Shown: positions 1 through 9,059 of the stretch, piece by piece | Layout of the letters: every line of letters starts with the position of its first letter | Numbering within the stretch: the stretch's first letter is position 1 | Source of the DNA: Actinoallomurus sp963823735 | GTDB taxonomy: Bacteria > Actinomycetota > Actinomycetes > Streptosporangiales > Streptosporangiaceae | Direction of reading: 5' to 3' | Assembly (NCBI GenBank): GCA_963823735.1 | Contig: CAWGMO010000003.1 | Span: 682,001-746,000, forward strand | DNA: 64,000 nt | Position numbers and translations under genes: made by a program | Notes under the pieces: model-generated | Told to the model about the DNA's origin: nothing | The model's input: only the letters and a program-made list of their open reading frames with translations | Database searches by the model: none

Positions 1-1
1 G

Positions 2-625
2 TTCAAGGGCAAGGTCGGGATGATGTCCGACGCCCAGGAGATCGGGAACTTCGGGATGTTCGCGTCGGGCGTCGACCCGGAGAAGTCCACGCCGGACGAC
101 TGGAAGAAGGCCGGCGCCAAGCTCCAGGAGCAGAAGAGCGCGGGCATCGTCCGCAAGTACTACGAGCAGGACTACGTCGAGGCCCTGACGCGCGGCGACA
201 TCTGGCTCACCATGGCCTGGTCCGGCGACATCTTCCAGCAGAACCTCTCGGAGAAGTCGAACCTGAAGTTCGTCATCCCCAAAGAGGGCGCCACGATCTG
301 GACCGACAACATGATGATCCCCAAGTCCGCGGAGAACCCGCTGGACGCGATCATGTTGATGGACTACTTCTACCAGCCGGCGATCGCGGCGAACCTCGCG
401 GAGTTCATCAACTACGTGACCCCGGTTCCGGGCGCCAGGGACGCCATCGCCGCCGACGCGGCGAAGGCGACCGGCTCGGACAAGAAGTCGCTGACGGCCC
501 TGTCGACCAGCCCGCTGGTGTTCCCCTCGGACGCCGACTACGCGAAGCTGCGGCACTACCGGTCGCTGACGGCGGCGGAGGAGAAGGCCTACAACGCCGT
601 CTTCCAGCACATCACGGCGGGTTGA
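2..625 (+). CDS. PotD-like polyamine ABC transporter substrate-binding protein (3' part)
   Basis: The frame enters from the left edge, so only the last 207 residues are seen; signal peptide and N-terminal lobe lie outside the window. The visible part has the second-lobe features of spermidine/putrescine-type binding proteins: a YVEALTRGDIWLTMAWSGD segment, then DNMMIPKSAENP and a C-terminal NYVTPVPGARDAI region. It would be the extracytoplasmic receptor of the importer whose two permeases follow after 3 bases. The ATPase (PotA) is not seen and is probably upstream. Family is clear; the true ligand (putrescine, spermidine or another amine) is inferred. Confidence 0.88.
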   Translation, partial: FKGKVGMMSDAQEIGNFGMFASGVDPEKSTPDDWKKAGAKLQEQKSAGIVRKYYEQDYVEALTRGDIWLTMAWSGDIFQQNLSEKSNLKFVIPKEGATIWTDNMMIPKSAENPLDAIMLMDYFYQPAIAANLAEFINYVTPVPGARDAIAADAAKATGSDKKSLTALSTSPLVFPSDADYAKLRHYRSLTAAEEKAYNAVFQHITAG

Positions 626-628
626 TAG

Positions 629-1483
629 ATGCGCAGACGCCTCGTCCCGTACCTCCTGATCCTGCCCGGAGGCATGTGGCTCGCCATCTTCTTCGTGGTG
701 CCGATGATCGTCATGTTGTCGTTCTCGCTGATGACCGGCGACATCGTGAACGGCTTCCAGCTCACCTGGCACTGGCCCAACTACAGTGACGGCCTGTCCA
801 CCTACTCCGACCAGCTCATCCGGTCGCTGATCTACGGTTTGCTCGCCACCGCCGCCTGCGTCGTGCTCGCCTACCCGGCGGCGTACTGGATCGCCTTCCG
901 CGGAGGCGCGCGCAAGACGACGTACCTCCTGCTGATCCTGCTGCCGTTCTTCGTGTCGTTCGTGCTGCGAACCTTCTCCTGGAAGTTCCTGCTGGCCGAC
1001 GACGGCATCGTGCTCGGGCCGCTGAAGAACGCCGGCCTGCTGCCGCAGGACTTCCACGTGATCGCCACCGGGTTCGCCGTGGTCGCCGGCCTCACGTACA
1101 ACTACCTGCCGTTCATGGTGCTGCCGATCTACGTGGCGCTGGAGCGCGTCGACCCGAAGCTGATCGAGGCCGCGCAGGACCTGTACGCGGGTCGCGCGCA
1201 GGCGTTCATCCGGGTCGTCTTCCCGCTGTCGCTGCCCGGGGTGTTCGCGGGCGTGCTGATGACGTTCGTGCCGGTCAGCGCCGACTACGTCAACGCGACG
1301 GTCCTCGGCGGTACGAACAACACCATGATCGGCAACATCATCCAGAACCTGTACCTGGTGAACACCGACTACCCGCAGGCCGCGGCGCTGTCGTTCACGC
1401 TGATGGCCATCCTTCTCCTCGGGATCTTCCTGTACGCCAAGGCGCTGGGCACCGAGGACGTCCTGGAGGTGGCCACCCGATGA
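629..1483 (+). CDS. PotB-like ABC transporter permease
   Basis: 284 residues with six hydrophobic segments (about 8-34, 66-90, 98-122, 148-171, 196-215, 255-275). The cytoplasmic EAA loop that docks the ATPase is at about 180-203 (EAAQDLYAGRAQAFIRVVFP). Length and layout match the PotB/PotH branch of binding-protein-dependent permeases. It starts 3 bases after the binding-protein stop and its own stop overlaps the next start (ATGA), so the genes are cotranscribed and probably translationally coupled. Confidence 0.93.
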   Translation: MRRRLVPYLLILPGGMWLAIFFVVPMIVMLSFSLMTGDIVNGFQLTWHWPNYSDGLSTYSDQLIRSLIYGLLATAACVVLAYPAAYWIAFRGGARKTTYLLLILLPFFVSFVLRTFSWKFLLADDGIVLGPLKNAGLLPQDFHVIATGFAVVAGLTYNYLPFMVLPIYVALERVDPKLIEAAQDLYAGRAQAFIRVVFPLSLPGVFAGVLMTFVPVSADYVNATVLGGTNNTMIGNIIQNLYLVNTDYPQAAALSFTLMAILLLGIFLYAKALGTEDVLEVATR

Positions 1484-2304
1484 CCGCGACCACAGTCGAA
1501 GCGGCGCCCGCGCCGCGCCGTACGCGCGGACGCCTCGGCGACCGGCTGCTCTACGTCTACACGTGGGCGATCATCGTCTGGCTGTGCCTGCCGATCGCCG
1601 TGATGATCGCGTTCGGGTTCAACAACACGAAGGGCCGCCTCAACCTCACCTGGCAGGGCTTCACGTTCAAGTGGTACACCCACCTGTTCGCGGTGCCCGA
1701 CCTGACGACGGCCCTGGTGAACTCCCTGACCATCGCGATCCTGTCGACCGTCGGCAGCGCCGTGCTGGGCACACTGATCGGCCTGGCCCTGGGCCGGTTC
1801 CGCTTCCGCGGGCAGGGCGCGCTGAACATCGTGCAGTTCGCCGCGATCTCCGCGCCGGAGACCGTGATGGGCGCGTCGCTGCTGTCGTTCTTCGTGCAGC
1901 TCGGCGTCGGGCGCGGCTACTGGACGATCGTCATCGCGCACATCATGTTCTCGCTGTCGTTCGTGGCGATCACCGTACGCTCGCGCGTCCTCACCCTGGA
2001 CCCCTCGATCGACGAGGCCGCGCGTGACCTCGGCGCGACCGGCTGGACGGCGTTCCGCCTGGTCACGATGCCGATGATCTTCCCGGCGATCCTGGCGGGC
2101 GCGCTGCTGGCGTTCGCGCTGTCCATCGACGACTTCATCATCACGAGCTTCAACAGCGGCTCCACGCTGACGTTCCCGCTGTGGATCTGGGGCGCCCAGA
2201 AGAACGGCCTGCCGCCGCAGGTGAACGTGATGGGCACCCTGATCTTCGTGGGCGGCGTCCTGCTCGCCGTCGGGAACACGGTCATCTCGCGCAGGCGCCG
2301 CTGA
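1480..2304 (+). CDS. PotC-like ABC transporter permease
   Basis: 274 residues with a longer charged N-terminus (to about 22) and then six membrane spans. The EAA loop is at about 178-203 (DEAARDLGATGWTAFRLVTM), and the DDFIITSF stretch near 217-224 is typical of PotC/PotI permeases. It overlaps the PotB-like gene by four bases (ATGA). With the first permease it would form the heterodimeric channel of a polyamine-type importer. The start at the overlap is supported by coupling. Confidence 0.93.
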   Translation: MTATTVEAAPAPRRTRGRLGDRLLYVYTWAIIVWLCLPIAVMIAFGFNNTKGRLNLTWQGFTFKWYTHLFAVPDLTTALVNSLTIAILSTVGSAVLGTLIGLALGRFRFRGQGALNIVQFAAISAPETVMGASLLSFFVQLGVGRGYWTIVIAHIMFSLSFVAITVRSRVLTLDPSIDEAARDLGATGWTAFRLVTMPMIFPAILAGALLAFALSIDDFIITSFNSGSTLTFPLWIWGAQKNGLPPQVNVMGTLIFVGGVLLAVGNTVISRRRR

Positions 2305-2318
2305 CCCGGGAGACCCGC

Positions 2319-3713
2319 ATGGACGTTCTGAAGGCGCTCGCCGAGGCCGAACCCGAGCCGTACTGGCTCACCGACCCGGCGGCGCCGGAGCCCGGAGCCG
2401 CCCTCACCGGCCGGGCCACCTGCGACCTGGCCGTCGTCGGGGGCGGCTACACGGGGCTGTGGACCGCGCTGCGCGCCAAGGAACGCGACCCGTCGGCCGA
2501 CGTCGTCCTGCTGGAGGCCGACGTCGTCGGCGGCGCGGCGTCCGGGCGCAACGGCGGGTTCTGTTCGTCCAGCCTCACGCACGGCGTCGGCAACGGCCTG
2601 GCCCGGTGGCCGAAGGAGATCGCGACCCTCGAACGCCTCGGCCGCGAGAACCTCGACGGCATCGAGGACACGCTGCGGCGGTACGGCATCGACTGCGACT
2701 TCGAGCGCACCGGCGAGCTGGAGGTCGCGACGGAGGGCTACCAGCTCGCCGGGCAGCGGGAGCTGGTCGAGGAGGCCGCCGCCGCCGGCCGCACGCTCGA
2801 CCTGCTCGACGAGGACGCCGTACGCGCCGAGGTCGGCTCGCCCACCTACCTCGGCGGCGTGTGGGACCGCGACGGCGTCGCGATGGTCAACCCCGCGCGG
2901 CTCGCGTGGGGGCTGCGCCAGGCGTGCCTGACCGCGGGCGTCCGCGTGTTCGAGCGCACGCCCGTACGGTCGATCGACGACGACCACGGCCTGCTGCGGC
3001 TGCGCACCCCGTACGGCCTCGTCGTCGCCGGGAAGGTCGCGCTGGGCACCGGGGGCTTCCGCGCGCCGCTGCGCCGGCTGCGGCACTTCATCGCGCCTGT
3101 GTACGACTACGCGATGGTCACCGAGCCGCTGACGGACGCCCAGCTCGCCTCCGTCGGCTGGAAGAACCGCCAGGGCGTCGGGGACGGCGCCAACCAGTTC
3201 CACTACTACCGGCTGACCGCCGACAACCGGATCCTGTGGGGCGGGTACGACGCGATCTACCACTACGGCAACGCCGTACGCGCCGAGCTCGAACGCCGCC
3301 CGGAGACCTTCGCCACCCTCGCCGAACACTTCTTCACGACGTTCCCGCAGCTCTCGGACGTGCGGTTCACGCACACGTGGGGCGGCGTGATCGACACGTG
3401 CAGTAGGTTCTGCGCCTTCTTCGGCACCGCGCACGGCGGGCGCCTGGCGTACGCGGCGGGCTACACGGGCCTCGGCGTGGGCGCGACCCGCTTCGGCGGC
3501 GACGTGATGCTCGACCTGCTGTCCGGCACCGACACCGAACGCACCCGGCTCGCGATGGTGCGCTCCCGTCCCGTGCCGTTCCCGCCCGAACCCCTGAGGT
3601 ACGGAGTGGTGCAGCTGACCCGCTGGTCACTGGCGCGCGCGGACCACCACGAGGGCCGCCGCAACATCTGGCTGCGCACCCTCGACGCCCTGGGAGTCGG
3701 CTTCGACTCCTAG
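2319..3713 (+). CDS. FAD-dependent amine/amino-acid oxidoreductase (DadA/PuuB-like)
   Basis: 464 residues from the ATG 15 bases after the PotC stop, with a gggaga ribosome site upstream; longer readings would run into potC. The Rossmann FAD motif AVVGGGYTGLWTAL is at about 34-47, and an acidic end to the second strand (LLEADVVGGAASGRNGG) follows. This is the DAO family fold shared by D-amino-acid dehydrogenases and gamma-glutamylputrescine oxidase. Being the last gene of a polyamine-uptake operon suggests it oxidises the imported amine or its glutamyl derivative (inference). Its stop overlaps the convergent PH-domain gene (ctag). Confidence 0.88.
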   Translation: MDVLKALAEAEPEPYWLTDPAAPEPGAALTGRATCDLAVVGGGYTGLWTALRAKERDPSADVVLLEADVVGGAASGRNGGFCSSSLTHGVGNGLARWPKEIATLERLGRENLDGIEDTLRRYGIDCDFERTGELEVATEGYQLAGQRELVEEAAAAGRTLDLLDEDAVRAEVGSPTYLGGVWDRDGVAMVNPARLAWGLRQACLTAGVRVFERTPVRSIDDDHGLLRLRTPYGLVVAGKVALGTGGFRAPLRRLRHFIAPVYDYAMVTEPLTDAQLASVGWKNRQGVGDGANQFHYYRLTADNRILWGGYDAIYHYGNAVRAELERRPETFATLAEHFFTTFPQLSDVRFTHTWGGVIDTCSRFCAFFGTAHGGRLAYAAGYTGLGVGATRFGGDVMLDLLSGTDTERTRLAMVRSRPVPFPPEPLRYGVVQLTRWSLARADHHEGRRNIWLRTLDALGVGFDS

Positions 3714-4216
3714 TCGTCGCCCGACCCGAAGGCCGCGGCGGAGATCTGAAGGTAGATCTGCTCGGGCTCCGGGACGTACTTGACCGTCGAGAGGGCCTGG
3801 TCCTGCCCGGCCGACTCCAGGACGACCGTGCCGTACCCGAGCATGCGGCCCATGATCGACCGGTCCACGGTGAGGTCGGTGACCTTCGACAGCGGCATCA
3901 TGTCGACTCTGCGCTCGAACAGCCCGTGGACGAGCATGACGCGGACCTTGGTGACGGCGAAGTACTCGTCGGTCCACTCGAACAACGCGACCAGGAACCG
4001 CGCGATCACCAGCAACCACAGGCACCAGATGACCGTCACCACGAGGGCCGGGTTGATGAAGGCGCTGAGCACGGCCGCGAGCACCAGCCCTCCGCCCACC
4101 TCACCGACGTGCCGCAGGAGCACGGCCGGGTGTCTCCGGATGATGACCGCCTCCTCGACCTCGTGCGGAAGCAGGTACCTCTTCAGATGGTGCGGGTCGA
4201 CGTCACGGACCGCCAT
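3710..4216 (-). CDS. PH domain-containing membrane protein (bacterial PH, YdbS-like)
   Basis: About 168 residues starting at the ATG giving MAVRDVDPHHLKRYLLPHE; an upstream in-frame start would add 13 residues. After the N-terminal LPHEVEEAVIIRRHP comes a pair of closely spaced hydrophobic helices (about 40-78), then a bacterial PH-like domain (YFAVTKVRVMLVHGLFERRVDMMPLSKVTDLTVDRS) running to about 155. This family sits on the inner face of the membrane and its role is poorly known. Tail-to-tail with the FAD oxidase, stops overlapping. Confidence 0.82.
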   Translation of the reverse strand: MAVRDVDPHHLKRYLLPHEVEEAVIIRRHPAVLLRHVGEVGGGLVLAAVLSAFINPALVVTVIWCLWLLVIARFLVALFEWTDEYFAVTKVRVMLVHGLFERRVDMMPLSKVTDLTVDRSIMGRMLGYGTVVLESAGQDQALSTVKYVPEPEQIYLQISAAAFGSGDD

Positions 4217-4338
4217 GAATGCCGGAAGCTGCACGTGCCGGACTCTACGCGGCATTCACGTGCCGCGTTATCCCTTCGGCCCATAGATCATTGTGGCCGA
4301 GCGGAAACTTGGCGATCGGAAGGTCCGTGTGCAGGGGG

Positions 4339-4836
4339 TCAGTCACCGGTCACGCCGTCGAGCATCTCCCGGAGGATGTCGATGTGCCCGTTGTGCCGGG
4401 CGGTCTCCTCGATCATGTGACCGAGCACCCACCGGAGCGTCGGACGATCGCTCCCGCGCGCGCCGGCCGCCTCGGCGTCCAGATCGAGCGACCGGGCGAT
4501 CTCGTTGTCACGCAGGCACTGCCGCTCGTAGTCGGCGAGCAGCCGCGACAGGGGGACGTCGTCGACGCGGAACTCCCGGTCGGGATCCTCCTTGGTCCAG
4601 GGCACGTCACGGGGCCCGCCGAGAAGGACGTGCTCGAACCAGTTCCGCTCGACCCAGTAGAGGTGGCTGACCAGGCCGGCGATCGTCATCAGCGGCGAGG
4701 ACGCGAGGAGCGGCCGGTGGGCGAGGTCCTCGGCGAGCCCCTCCGTCTTCACGAACACGGTGGCGCGGTGCCAGTCGAGCCAGGCCATGAGCATCGTGCG
4801 CTCGTCGCCGGCGAAGGGCTCCTGGATGCGTTGCAT
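4339..4836 (-). CDS. DinB/DUF664 family protein (mycothiol-transferase-like)
   Basis: 165 residues matching the four-helix DinB/YfiT-like fold of the DUF664 group common in actinomycetes. Candidate metal ligands are the conserved histidines: HLYWVERNWF near 58-67 and HMIEETARHNGHID near 138-151. Members are putative thiol-dependent (mycothiol or bacillithiol) transferases; substrate unknown. Transcribed away from the protease-linked hairpin at 4878-4914. Confidence 0.82.
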   Translation of the reverse strand: MQRIQEPFAGDERTMLMAWLDWHRATVFVKTEGLAEDLAHRPLLASSPLMTIAGLVSHLYWVERNWFEHVLLGGPRDVPWTKEDPDREFRVDDVPLSRLLADYERQCLRDNEIARSLDLDAEAAGARGSDRPTLRWVLGHMIEETARHNGHIDILREMLDGVTGD

Positions 4837-4877
4837 GGACAGCGATGGTGCACGCCGGCGCGAACTCCCGCAACGTA

Positions 4878-4914
4878 CGAAGGCCTCCGGGTGGGGCTGT
4901 CCCGGAGGCCTTCG
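4878..4914 (-). terminator. Hairpin terminator after secreted S1 protease gene
   Basis: 14-bp perfect stem (4878-4891 with 4901-4914), 9-base loop. It lies 15 bases beyond the protease stop on the minus strand and before the DinB gene, so it would stop protease transcription. No U-tract, as is common in actinomycetes. Confidence 0.75.
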
Positions 4915-4928
4915 AAACGAGGGTGCTT

Positions 4929-5957
4929 CTAGAAGACGTTCACGCCGTAGGCGCTGAGCGCGGCCTTGACCGGCTGGAAGAAGGTCACGCCGCCGGAGGT
5001 GCAGTCGCCGCTGCCGCCGGAGGTGAGACCCAGGGCGGTGGAACCCGCGTACAGCGGGCCGCCGCTGTCACCGGGCTCCGCGCAGACGGTCGTCTGGATC
5101 ATTCCGCTGACGCTGCCCTCGGAGTAGTTCACCGTCTGGTTGAGCGCGGTGACCTTGCCGCTGTGCGTGCCGGACGTGCTGCCGCGGCGCGTCACGGTCT
5201 CGCCGACGGTCGGGTTGGCGGCCGTGGTGATGTCCTGGCTGCCGACGGTGCCGCCGTGCGACACCGAGCCGGTGTACTTCACCAGCGCGTAGTCGTGGCC
5301 GGGGAAGGTGCTCGACTGGGTCGACCCGAGCAGGCTGGTGTGGCCGGAGTCCGCGTACCAGGTCGAGGCGACGTTTCCGCAGTGGCCGGCGGTCAGGAAG
5401 TAGTACGTGCTGCCCGAGACCACGTTGAAGCCGAGCGAGCAGCGGTAGCCGCCGCCCCAGATCGCGTCGCCACCGGTGATCTTCGTGCTGAAGACGCCGG
5501 GGGTGTAGGCGATCCGCACGGCGCTGCCGAGCGCCTTCGCCGCCGAGGTCACCTTGACCAGCTTGGCGCCGGTCACGGAGCTGTCGACGGTCAGGACGAC
5601 CTGGTCGGTCGTGGGGTCGACGCCCCACGCGGTGCCGGGGACCTTGGCGGTGCGCTCCAGAGCCGCGGTGGCCTGCTGGAGCTTCGCGCCGCTGAGGGCC
5701 ACGGTCTTGGGGACGGCGCCGGCGGCGCGTACGGCCTTCGCGTCGGCCTTGGTCGTGACGGTCACGACCAGCTTGTGGCTGGCGCTGTCGATGTAGGAAC
5801 CGGCGGAGCGGGCTCCCAGCTGCTGGGCGATCTTGGTGGAGAGCGCCGAGGGGTCAGGTTGCGTGGTGGCCGCTTGCGCTGAAGCGACGACGGACCCGCT
5901 GATCAGCCCGGTGGCTGCGATGATCAGACCGGCACGGCGGGGTGCGGTGAACCTCAC
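4929..5957 (-). CDS. Secreted S1E serine protease (streptogrisin/alpha-lytic type)
   Basis: 342 residues from the GTG at 5957, preceded by agggagg at 5-base spacing; the frame is open far upstream but that part is not protein-like. The signal peptide runs to about AQA (28-30), then a pro-region (about 31-158) that should fold and inhibit the protease, and a mature domain from about ITGGDAIWGGG. Catalytic triad visible: His192 (TAGHCG), Asp222 (HDYALV), Ser298 (GDSGGP). Exported and self-processed by family knowledge. Upstream gap holds repeated 14-mers. Confidence 0.93.
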   Translation of the reverse strand: MRFTAPRRAGLIIAATGLISGSVVASAQAATTQPDPSALSTKIAQQLGARSAGSYIDSASHKLVVTVTTKADAKAVRAAGAVPKTVALSGAKLQQATAALERTAKVPGTAWGVDPTTDQVVLTVDSSVTGAKLVKVTSAAKALGSAVRIAYTPGVFSTKITGGDAIWGGGYRCSLGFNVVSGSTYYFLTAGHCGNVASTWYADSGHTSLLGSTQSSTFPGHDYALVKYTGSVSHGGTVGSQDITTAANPTVGETVTRRGSTSGTHSGKVTALNQTVNYSEGSVSGMIQTTVCAEPGDSGGPLYAGSTALGLTSGGSGDCTSGGVTFFQPVKAALSAYGVNVF

Positions 5958-6321
5958 AGAAGCCTCCCTGTCAGGGATGGCGGGGGACGCCCCGATGGCG
6001 TCTCCCAAGGGGGGCTTGGCGGATCGGTGAACCCGTGTCAGGGCGGACGGAGGTCGCTCTGAACCGGGCGCGGGGGGCCGATTTACCTTGCCTGAGCAGA
6101 GACTCACAAAGTCAGTAAAGATCTGCAATATTCCCGGTAAGTCCGGAATCGGCCATGTGAGTGGGGTGTCCCCTGCGTCACGAGGGGCAGCGGCCCCGTC
6201 ACCCGGTGGATTCGGAACCCTGCGCGAACGTGGGTGAAAGTCAAGAGGAGTCTGAGAGTTCCCTGTAAGTCCCTGAGCCAGGCCGACGGGCGGTGTCCGC
6301 ATGTGAGAGCCTTGCCTGACA
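5958..6321. other. Divergent intergenic region with a repeated 14-mer
   Basis: 364 bases between the divergent protease and membrane glycosyltransferase genes; open frames here are not protein-like. It holds two near-identical 14-mers (6131-6144 and 6259-6272, 13 of 14 bases the same, same orientation, 128 bp apart), possible regulator sites. No tRNA or recognisable riboswitch. Confidence 0.5.
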
Positions 6322-7578
6322 ATGGACCATCCATATTTCACAGCATTCGTACTGGTCGCGGGCCTGATCACGTCGGTGGTCGCGCAGTGGCGCGGCTGGC
6401 GTCCATCTCTGCGTGTGGCCCTCGCGGTCGGTATCGGACTGCGGGTGGTCTTGTTGATCACTGCGTCCGCCGACTCATGGCAGCCGGTCGACTTCGCCGA
6501 CGGCTTCAAGCCGGCGGGTCTCGCGATCCTGCACCACCAGGACCCCGTGCTGGCCACTCAGGGCTCGTGGCACTTCCTGCCGATGATCCCGTACTTCTAC
6601 GCCCTCGCCCTGTCCACCGGGCTGCCGTGGGAGATCGCCGGCCGGCTGTGCACGATCATCGCGGACGTCGTCCTGATCGTGCTCGTCGGGCGCCTCGCCG
6701 GACGCAAGTACGGCTCGCAGGCGCGTTTCCAGTACGCCTGTAACCCCATCGCCCTCCTGATCGCGGTCATCCACGCGCAGGTGGAGCCGGTCGCGCTGGT
6801 GTTCCTCGTCGCCGCCTATCTCGTGGCGCAGTCCACCCGTGCCCCCGAGCGCAGCGCCCACGGAGCGATGAACGCCGCCTGGGCCGGTGCCCTCTTCGGC
6901 TTCTCGCTGTCCGCCAAGAGCTGGCCGATCATCCTGCTGCCGGTGGTGCTCGCGATCCTGCCGACGTGGCGCCAGCGGCTGTACGGCCTGTTCGCGGCCG
7001 GCGCGGTCCCCTTGTTCTTCCTCGTCACGCTGCCGCTCGTCGTGGACACCTCGTGGTCCAACATGCTCGACGTCGCCCGCTACCTCGGTGAGGTGCGCCC
7101 GATCGTCGGCGAGTGGGGCTGGACCGCGGTCATGACCGGCGGCGACTGGCAGCTCGCCTCCACGGCCGCCGGCGTCGGGCAGATCATCCTCTACTCGACG
7201 ATCCTGCTCGTCATGTGGCTGTGGTGGCGTTCGGACCGCATCGACCAGACCTCGGCGATCCTGCTGGCGTTCATGGTCGTCACGCCGCGGATGGGCGCCC
7301 AGTACCTCCTGTGGTTCGTGCCGTTCCTGTGCGCGCGTCCCACGCGCTGGAGCAGGCCGGCCATGACGCTCGCCGCCGTCTGGGCGGGGCTCGGCTACAT
7401 CTACCTCACGCAGTTCGACGACAACGGCTGGTGGAAGAACCACGAGTGGTGGTCCCAGAGCTCGATCGCGGTGATCCCGCTGCTGATCCTGGCGATGCCG
7501 TGGACCCGCCGCGTGGGCCGTCCCGCCAAGGGCGCCGAGGTTCCCGACACCGAGCTGGTCCCCGCCACCACGCCGTGA
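6322..7578 (+). CDS. Polytopic membrane protein, probable GT-C/GT87-type glycosyltransferase
   Basis: 418 residues with about 9-11 hydrophobic segments throughout. The loop after the first spans carries VDFADGFKPAGLAI and QDPVLATQGSWHF, in the position where GT-C mannosyltransferases have their acidic catalytic loop. NPIALLIAVIHAQVEPVALVF and SAKSWPIILLPVVL resemble the conserved segments of polyprenyl-phosphate-mannose-dependent transferases. It could add a sugar to a lipid or glycan on the outer face of the membrane. Acceptor unknown; other polytopic families are not excluded. Confidence 0.65.
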   Translation: MDHPYFTAFVLVAGLITSVVAQWRGWRPSLRVALAVGIGLRVVLLITASADSWQPVDFADGFKPAGLAILHHQDPVLATQGSWHFLPMIPYFYALALSTGLPWEIAGRLCTIIADVVLIVLVGRLAGRKYGSQARFQYACNPIALLIAVIHAQVEPVALVFLVAAYLVAQSTRAPERSAHGAMNAAWAGALFGFSLSAKSWPIILLPVVLAILPTWRQRLYGLFAAGAVPLFFLVTLPLVVDTSWSNMLDVARYLGEVRPIVGEWGWTAVMTGGDWQLASTAAGVGQIILYSTILLVMWLWWRSDRIDQTSAILLAFMVVTPRMGAQYLLWFVPFLCARPTRWSRPAMTLAAVWAGLGYIYLTQFDDNGWWKNHEWWSQSSIAVIPLLILAMPWTRRVGRPAKGAEVPDTELVPATTP

Positions 7579-7621
7579 CTACTCTGGTGGGAAGCCCCGC
7601 GGCCTGACCTGGGGAGACGGT

Positions 7622-7996
7622 ATGACGGACTCAACGCCTGAGCCGGAGGCACTGGAGGACGACGGCGTCCTGCAGCCGGCCGACGCCCTCGACGACGACG
7701 ATCTCAGGGCCGACCCGCTCGACACGGGCCTGGCGCCCGCCGACCACTGGTCGGCCGGGATGGGCTACGGCTCGACGGAGGCCGAGGCGCGCGCGGGCGA
7801 GTCCCTCGACCAGCTGCTCTCGGAGGAGGAGCCGGACCTCGACCCCTACGCCGACGACACCTCGGGCGAGGAGCCGCGTGCGGGCCGGCTCGTCGCCGGC
7901 GCGCAGGACCTCATCGCCACCGACGTCGGCATCGACGGCGGGGCCGCCGGAGCCGAAGAGGCGGCCGTGCACGTCATGGACGACGAAGAGGGCTGA
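7622..7996 (+). CDS. DUF5709 domain-containing acidic protein
   Basis: 124 residues, strongly acidic (long D/E runs near 12-32 and 68-88), with the recognisable pattern GESLDQLLSEEEPD and DVGIDGGAAGAEEAAVHVM of the actinobacterial DUF5709 family. Cytoplasmic, no membrane segment, function unknown. A ggggagac ribosome site precedes the ATG. The last 23 bases overlap the convergent peptidase gene. Confidence 0.85.
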   Translation: MTDSTPEPEALEDDGVLQPADALDDDDLRADPLDTGLAPADHWSAGMGYGSTEAEARAGESLDQLLSEEEPDLDPYADDTSGEEPRAGRLVAGAQDLIATDVGIDGGAAGAEEAAVHVMDDEEG

Positions 7997-9059
7997 GAGC
8001 CGCGAGCAGGCGCTCGTGCGGCAGGGCGTGCGCGGTGAGGCCGTCGCGCCCCGTCATGGTCCGTGCGGCCAGCAGGGCGTTCACCACGGCCTCCTCGGTG
8101 GCCTCGATCGCGCCGTAGAAGAGCGGGTCGAGGTAGGTGTCGGCGAGCGCGTCCACGTGCAGCACCTGGGGCGGCGTCGTCCCGAGCGCGTCCGAGGGCA
8201 GCCGCCCGCGGTTCGCCGTCGAGAAGGCCAGGAAGCCGTCGCCGCTGCTGTTCTCGCCCGCCCCGCCCGTACGGGCGATGCCGAGGCCGGCGCGCTCGGC
8301 GAGCCGCCGGCACTGGTGGGGGAGCAGCGGCGCGTCCGTCGCGACGATCACGATCACCGACCCGGCGCCCTCGAACTCCGGCGGCGTCGGGCGTGGAACG
8401 TCGTCGATCGTCACCGGGACGCCCGCGACCGTCAGCCGCTCGCGCCGCCCGTGGTTGGCCTGCAACAGCACGCCGACCGTCCAGCCGCCCTCGACGACGC
8501 GTGACGCGGTGCCGATGCCGCCCTTGAACCCGTGGCAGATCATGCCGGTGCCGCCGCCGACGGCGCCCTCGGCGACCGGGCCGCCCCGCGCCGCCGCGTG
8601 CGCCTCGTGGACGTGGTCGTCGGTCACGTGGCGGCCGTCGATGTCGTTGAGGACGCCGTCCCAGGTCTCGCCGACGACCGGCAGCCCCCAGGCGCCGCGC
8701 CCGCGCCCGCGCACCTCGATGTCGATCAGCGCGTCGCGTACGACGCCGACGCTGTGGGTGTTGGTCAGCGCGACCGGCGTCGTGAGCATGCCGCCGTCGC
8801 GGATCCAGGCCGTGCCGGTCAGCTCGCCGTTGCCGTTGAGCCAGTGGAACCCGGCGTACAGCGGCTCGTCGAAGATCGACCCGGCGTGCGGCAGGACCAC
8901 GGTCACGCCGGTGCGCACCGGGCCCTCGCCGATCCGCAGCGGCCCGTCGCCCCTGATGATCGTCGTGTGCCCGACGCGTACACCCTCGACGTCGGTGATG
9001 GCGTTCAGCGGGCCGGGGGTGCCGGTGCCGATCGCGATGCCCAGGTCACGTGCGGTCAT
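7974..9059 (-). CDS. P1 family peptidase (DmpA/BapA-type beta-aminopeptidase)
   Basis: 361 residues of the DmpA fold (Ntn-like, self-cleaving). The expected autocleavage/nucleophile site is Gly233-Ser234 in GAGSVIVIVATDAPLLPHQ; upstream GAVGGGTGMICHGFKGGIGTASR is the other family signature. Members cleave N-terminal residues, with several releasing beta-alanine from small peptides. It overlaps the PucR-family regulator upstream by four bases (ATGA), so it is its operon partner. Beside an aminotransferase/MmsA pair across a divergent gap, a role in beta-amino acid supply is plausible but inferred. Confidence 0.9.
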   Translation of the reverse strand: MTARDLGIAIGTGTPGPLNAITDVEGVRVGHTTIIRGDGPLRIGEGPVRTGVTVVLPHAGSIFDEPLYAGFHWLNGNGELTGTAWIRDGGMLTTPVALTNTHSVGVVRDALIDIEVRGRGRGAWGLPVVGETWDGVLNDIDGRHVTDDHVHEAHAAARGGPVAEGAVGGGTGMICHGFKGGIGTASRVVEGGWTVGVLLQANHGRRERLTVAGVPVTIDDVPRPTPPEFEGAGSVIVIVATDAPLLPHQCRRLAERAGLGIARTGGAGENSSGDGFLAFSTANRGRLPSDALGTTPPQVLHVDALADTYLDPLFYGAIEATEEAVVNALLAARTMTGRDGLTAHALPHERLLAALSPLRRP

